64,000 nucleotides of DNA from Gnetum montanum (taxonomy: Eukaryota; Streptophyta; Gnetopsida; Gnetales; Gnetaceae): the NCBI GenBank assembly GCA_015680685.1, contig MNCI01003962.1, positions 246,821 through 310,820 of the forward strand, read 5' to 3'. Position 1 is the first letter of the stretch; each line of letters begins with the position of its first letter. Shown piece by piece: positions 58,700 to 64,000 of this stretch. The notes beneath the pieces are model-generated. The model saw only the letters and a program-made list of their open reading frames with translations, ran no database searches and had not been told where the DNA came from. The position numbers and the translations under genes were made by a program.

Positions 58700-60321
58700 C
58701 AAAAATTGTTATTTTTAGTCACAACAATAATGAAGGTCGAACTTGAAGGCTTTCCATCGAGTTATATAGCTACGTTTGTAGATGTTGGTCATTATAGCTC
58801 TAAGCACATTATCTTTGCAAATGACATTGACTTGGCTTCTAAAGAGGTAGTGTATCCACTTATTCAATGAAAATACTAGCATTAGACAATACTTCTCCAC
58901 TTCAGTGTATCGAGTCTCATGGGAAACTAGTGCATTGCTAAGGTAGCACACAAGCATCTCTACTCCATTTTCATGTTTCTGATAGAGTAGAGGGGCAATG
59001 GATGTGTTCGAGATGGCAAGGTAGATATAAAGTAGTTTACCCTATTTTGAAGGATAAAGTGTTGGTAGTTGTGCCAATTCTTATTTAAGGTTTTAAAAGG
59101 CTTTTTGACATTAAACCATCCAATCATAGTGAATCCCTTTCTTAAGCAACTATTACATGGATTGTAACTTATTCGTAAGCTTAGCAATAAACCTAACTAT
59201 AATCTTCCTTGAAATTATTAAAGCTCCTTAATGTTAGTAGGTGCTACTAATTTGGATATGGCCTTAACCTTATCAAGATGGACATGAATCCCAACTTCAG
59301 ATACTACAAAGCCAAGCATCTTATCAATCATGACACCAAAGATAAATTTCTTAGGATTGAGCCTAATCTCTTACTTGAGACATCAATTAAACATAAGATC
59401 TAGATCATTAGCATGATTATTGGCCACTTTGGACTTAACAACTATATTTTCTACATAATCTTTGAGTAAGCCTAGCATGTAATCATTGGAGATATAAGTC
59501 ATCACTCATTGATAAGTCACTCTAGCATTCTTAAGGCCAAAGTTCATCATAGTATAGCAAAAGGTACCCCATGAAGTCATGAAGGTCATGCTAAGTCGGT
59601 GCTCTAGGTTGATCCTAGCCTAATTATATCCTAAGAAATCATCCATAAAGGACAATAAGACATGTCTAACCATAGTATCAATAAGTTGATCAATACTAGG
59701 TAAAGGGAAGTCATCCTTTATAGTCTCTTTATTTAGGATTCATAAATTAATGCAAATATAGATACTTCCATTTTTCTTAGGGACTACCACTATGTTAGAA
59801 ATTCATTCTACATAGTCAAAAACCCTAATGAAATCATCTTGGTAAAGCTTTGAGATCTCATCACAAACTACTAAGGCCAAGTCAGGTCTAATCTTATGCA
59901 CTTTTTGCTCAACTATTCTATTGTTATGATCTAGTATAATGTTTTGTTGGACTAAACATGGGTCTAGGCCTAGAATATCCTCATATGACTAGGGAAAGGT
60001 CTTAATGTTGCCTTGTAGAACCTTGGTGATGTCTTGAGTCTATTTAGGTTCTAGTGAAGAACTTAGTTTAAGGGTTTTCTCCTCACCATTATGTGTTGTG
60101 ATAGGAACCTTAACCAAAGAGTCTTAATTTATGTTGCCCACCTCTAATTCAAGGGTTTTGACTAGGTTTTTATGCCATTCTAGAGGTTTCTCTATTGAGG
60201 CTATGTAGTCAACAAGGCTCTCAAGCTCAAGATTTAGATAATTAGGGTTGATACACTAATCAACATCATCATAAGGTCCATGTAGATACAAATGTAAACT
60301 AATTTTCTCCCAGGTACTCAT
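58700..60321 (-). pseudogene. Second Tat pol, inverted, truncated in RNase H
   Basis: The minus strand starts MSTWEKISLHLYLHGPYDD at 60,321 and continues IASIEKPLEWHKNLVKTLEL, QNIILDHNNR, IKDDFPLPSIDQLIDTM, LLSFMDDFLGYN, MTSWGTFCYTMMNF and YVENIVVKSK. The frame ends in the first RNase H near 58,705; the second RNase H and integrase are absent. It is the same family as the copy at 44,541 but diverged, so a separate insertion. The YVDD box reads YVEN. Confidence 0.85.
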
Positions 60322-60559
60322 ACTTTGATCCTACACATCAACCAAAAGCATATTAAATGACACCTAGGTAAAAATGCATAAACAATGCTATAAAAGGATA
60401 AAATCATGCAAATACATGCTAATTTAATGAAAACAAGCTCATCCAAGACTATAAGTAGGGTTAAAGTAGGCAAAAAAATGTAATAAGGACCAAATAAAAG
60501 CCAAAAAAAGGGAAGTATGAGAAATAGAGGTACAAATGGTCAACAAAGGTCATGATTTT

Positions 60560-60620
60560 TCTAGTTTAAGGCCTTAGCGGGCCAGGATGCTAGTTTAAGG
60601 CTACAATGAGGCATGATCAC
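60560..60620 (-). repeat. 29-bp motif units upstream of the second Tat pol
   Basis: Inverted cores at 60595 and 60566 are 29 bp apart, in the position equivalent to 44,250-44,330. A looser pair lies near 60,863-60,896. Confidence 0.6.
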
Positions 60621-60959
60621 ATGGTATCAAAAAATGGTTAGGGAAGGTCAAGCCCCATCATTTGATACTAATAAAAGGAAAATAAGGTGAAAATAAGACA
60701 AAAAATAAGGCATAAGGTTGTATAAAGGCTATAAGAAGGTTATCAAGGTCAGCAATGCAACATAAGGCCAAAAATTAGTCAAAACATGATGTAATTAAAT
60801 AAAACAAGCTACATATGATGTTGTTTGATTAATATAGATAAAAAAGATTATATTTTGCTAGTTTTAGGCCTTAGCAGGCCATGGTTTAAAGCTACAAGGC
60901 TATTAGGTAAGTTTGAGCATCAGTTAGGGCTATTTGAACATGAAAATTGAGAGTTTTGA

Positions 60960-63900
60960 AGCTTCCACATTAGGCCCCCCTTGTTTCCATGCCGGTCAGT
61001 ATGTAAGAAGGGATCCTCAGCATGGAAACCAAGGGAAATAGGTTTTGGGACATCTAGAGGTCCAAAATTAAGATCCCAGGGCCTCCCAAAGGTAGCGCAA
61101 GGTTAGATTTATCAAAATTGGATACTCTAGAGGCCTATAAAGATCAAAAAGTAGGTTTTGTAGTCTTTTGCCCTTATTTCCATGTTTTCCAACATGGAAG
61201 AGAGGGTGTTCAACATGGAGAGCCAAAATCTTGATTAAAACAAGGTTAAATGAGGTAAGACAGATAGCTAGAACCTAGTTTTAAGAGTTTTGCATCCCTC
61301 AGCTTTATTTTGAGGCCCTTTGAGATATTTTTAAGTGACAAAAGATGTTGAATTAACTTTTTCCCTTTCTTCCATGTTGAGCATAGTATCCCTAGCATGG
61401 AAGAATGCAAGGACACTTGTTACATGAGTTCAAGATGGTTTAAGAGCACATCGATCAAGATTCCAAGCCCCTAGGGTTTTGAATTATGATTTTGCAAGTT
61501 TCTGGTTGATTTTAGATACATATGGAGGTGATGCAAGCATACTTAATGCCCAACCCCAATGTTGGGAAAGTTGCTTCAATGTGAAATATTTGGGGAATGA
61601 TTTTTAAAAGTTAAAATGAAGTCAAACAATAATAATTTCAAGGCTATGAGGTCCTAGGCTTCTCAAGTGTAGATTTTTGATCTATGGGAGTATCATCTTG
61701 CCAACAAAAGTGGAAATGTTTCACACTACCCAACATGGAAGGAGTCTTCTCTAGCATGGATGAAGTAAGAATATTAGATCTAGGCCAATTTAGATTAACA
61801 TCGACTATGTATGTTAGCTTCCAAAGTTGCTAGGGCCAAGAGCTAGGGTTTTAGGTCAAATGTTGGCATTTTTGAGTGTTCCTAAATTTTTTTGGGATTT
61901 CCCTCTATTTTCCATGCTATGTATGGAATGTTCAACATGGAAGACTAGGGGAAACCACTATTGGCCATTTAGGATTAGTTTTCTGAGGTTTGAAGATTCC
62001 AAAGGATGTGAAACTAGTCTTAAGGCTTATGCAAGGCTAAAGGATGTTTGCTTGAGGTGATTAAAGGTCATTTTGGAGTCCCCCCAAAGTTCCTTCCTTA
62101 CTTTTACACTAGCTAGTGTGGAAGAGGAGGGTCACAACATGGAATAAAGGAACCTTTCTTTTTCCATTTTCTAACGTTTTCATACCATTCATGTCAGTTT
62201 CTAAGGTTGCCAGTGTCAACTCTTGCTACCTAGTGTTAAAATTTGATTTTTTAAAGGGATGTTAAGTGTTTTATGATGTTCCTCCAATTTTTTTATGGTT
62301 GGGTATCCATGCTTTGTGTCAAAGATTGGGTGAAAGCTTCTTTGGCTATTTGTGATCTATTTTGGAATGTTTGAGGATCTTAAGATGTGTAGACCAGGTT
62401 CTAAGACATACACTATGCCTCTTGCTTCTGTTTAAGGTCTCTAAAGGCTATTTTGGAGTCTTCCAAAAATTTCTCCTTTTCTTACATACTGGCCAATGTG
62501 GAAGAGATGGCTCTCAGCATGAAGCAATTGAGAAGCCTTTCCTTTTACTATTTTTGGCAAATTTGGCTATGCATGCATGTCCATAGGGTTGCTACTATTG
62601 ACTATTGATGTCTAACATTGAAATATGGCTATTTCAAGGGGTTTGAGAGGGCTTTTAGGATCCCCCTTTCATCCACACAAGGGCTAGGATTCTCAGCATC
62701 GATAGGATCCCCCTCAATGTGGAGACTGATAGGAGGAAAGTTTGGGCTATTGTAGGTAACTTCTGGTAGTATCAAGGCTTTTGGAATGGTTGGGTTGCTT
62801 CCGGAAGTCAAATTGCATGCAAAATTTCATAATTTTATCTTTTCCTTTATCATCCACATTGAGACTAAGATTCTCAACATGGATGAGGTCCTCCCTAGCA
62901 TGGAAGAGTCTTTGGAAGTTTATTTTTATTGATTTTTATAGCCTACTACCTTCTGGAGAGGCTATAAAGGTTTTGGTGTTAGTATGAGATAATTTGATGT
63001 TGTTTTCTTGCATCTGTGACTCCCCATTAGCCTTCTTAGCTCCATCCTCATAGTTTTCACACTGGGTAGCATGGAAGAGATCTCTCCCAATGTGGAAGAA
63101 CTAGGAAAGTTAGATCTTGGCTAGTTTGACATCCCATCGACCATGCATGTCAACCCTTGGGGGGTTGCCAATGTTGATGGTCAATAATGGGTGCCAAGAT
63201 CCACCAATTTGAAGGTTCCTATGTGCCTCAAGAATTTTCCTCCCTTTCTTCCATGATAGACATGATGTCCCCTATGTGGATGAGAGGGAGATGGTAGTTT
63301 TGTGATGTTTTTACTACTTTTGAGATATTTGGAAGCTGTAGAGGGTTTCGGCAAGGTCTAGGGTTCATCAGTATTTGAGGAATGACTACTAGGTAGTAAT
63401 GTAGTTTATTTTTAGCTTTCCCCTTGCCATCCATGCTAGGGATGTGGTCTCAACTTGGATGAATCCTCCCCTAGTGTGTAACTAACAAATCCCAAGGTTT
63501 TGACCAATTCAACTAGGTTTAGTAAGGTTTTGGGGCTACCAAGGATGATTGGAGAAGTTTTAGGTCATGTGGGCCCACTTCAAGGGTCAAAATTGGGCTA
63601 GATGGATGTTGGGGGGTAATAATGGGTGTTACCATTCTTCTTCCATCCTAGGAAGTATTGCCTCATGTTTTCCAATTTTTTCCATGTCCTATCTTTGCTA
63701 GGAGCCCATGGTTCAAAACGATAGGTAGTTACTAAAAATGGTAAAATAGCTATGTTTTAATGTTTTTTAGTAGTGAGAGGCATGTGTTAATGCTAGGCAT
63801 GCAGCCCTAGTGTGAATGCATGTGAGTCAAGGCTGAAATATTGTTTTAAGTGTCAAAAGTGCTCAAAACTCAATATTGATGTAGTTTCTTGGCCAAGGGT

Positions 63901-63960
63901 GAAGGCATATGGTGGGGACCATAATCCAAAAATTTAAAAATTTGAAAAGTAAAGTTATTT
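60960..63960 (-). repeat. ~190-bp tandem array with inverted-repeat cores (Tat leader, copy 2)
   Basis: Core positions are about 60987, 61190, 61372, 61557, 61722, 61912, 62104, 62293, 62483, 62672, 62853, 63058, 63251, 63431 and 63643, with a mean spacing of 190 bp. A further core near 63,790 and the window edge follow. Typical core: CTTCCATGTTGAGCATAG...CCCTAGCATGGAAG. No gene is seen. Confidence 0.75.
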
Positions 63961-64000
63961 CCTACCAAATCTAATGTGGAAAAGAATTTCCCCCTTTGCA

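Overview
The window looks like intergenic and intronic DNA from a land plant with a large, repeat-rich nuclear genome. A gymnosperm is plausible, but this is inference. The evidence is AT-rich sequence, introns of many kilobases, plant-type RTE and L1 LINEs, a Ty1/copia element, and Athila- and Tat-type Ty3/gypsy elements nested in one another, all heavily decayed. I found no intact protein gene. Nearly every recognisable coding region carries in-frame stops, very often TAG where CAG (Gln) or TGG (Trp) is expected.

Left part (1-28,476): an unprocessed pseudogene of organellar-type isoleucyl-tRNA synthetase lies on the minus strand (exons at 356-506, 913-1020, 6421-6489, 6846-6958). A ~5.4 kb intron holds a long LTR-like repeat (copy A), itself split by a tRNA-derived SINE. 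Just past the last visible exon, one RTE LINE inserted; its identical 18-bp target duplications now lie at 7077-7094 and 28459-28476. Inside the RTE sits a minus-strand copia element (about 7,707-25,756). Inside the copia sits a minus-strand Athila element (11,939-24,425, 5-bp duplication TACAT). A truncated L1 tail (11,030-11,398) also interrupts the copia. The insertion order can be read directly from the sequence.

Middle (28,560-39,300): a dead L1 element with ORF1 and ORF2, whose ORF1 is split by an antisense SINE; a plus-strand coiled-coil reading frame with about 29 stops and no frameshift; and a minus-strand seven-exon decayed gene with short introns, starting with an FCP1/NIF-phosphatase-like segment and ending in a coiled coil.

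Right part (39,700-64,000): two copies of one Tat-lineage element lie in inverted orientation (pol at 44,541-56,930 plus and 58,700-60,321 minus). Each is preceded by a decayed tandem array of ~187-bp units with an inverted-repeat core. The plus copy's pol is split by an 8.9 kb LTR element (46,948-55,839) that has LTRs, an Athila-like gag and an extra ORF but no pol.

The most unusual signal is shared by the Athila element and the pol-less element. Both carry an extra long ORF (N-terminal domain resembling the 'putative plant transposon protein' family, then coiled coil, then a conserved C-terminal CPW...DPR...EEK block). In both, this ORF is preceded by an internal copy of that element's own LTR promoter module (short-period palindromic array plus TATA box) and by a 56-61 bp intron whose acceptor abuts the ATG. 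The palindromic motifs differ completely between the two elements but match between LTR and internal promoter within each one. This points to a second, LTR-derived promoter driving a spliced accessory gene.
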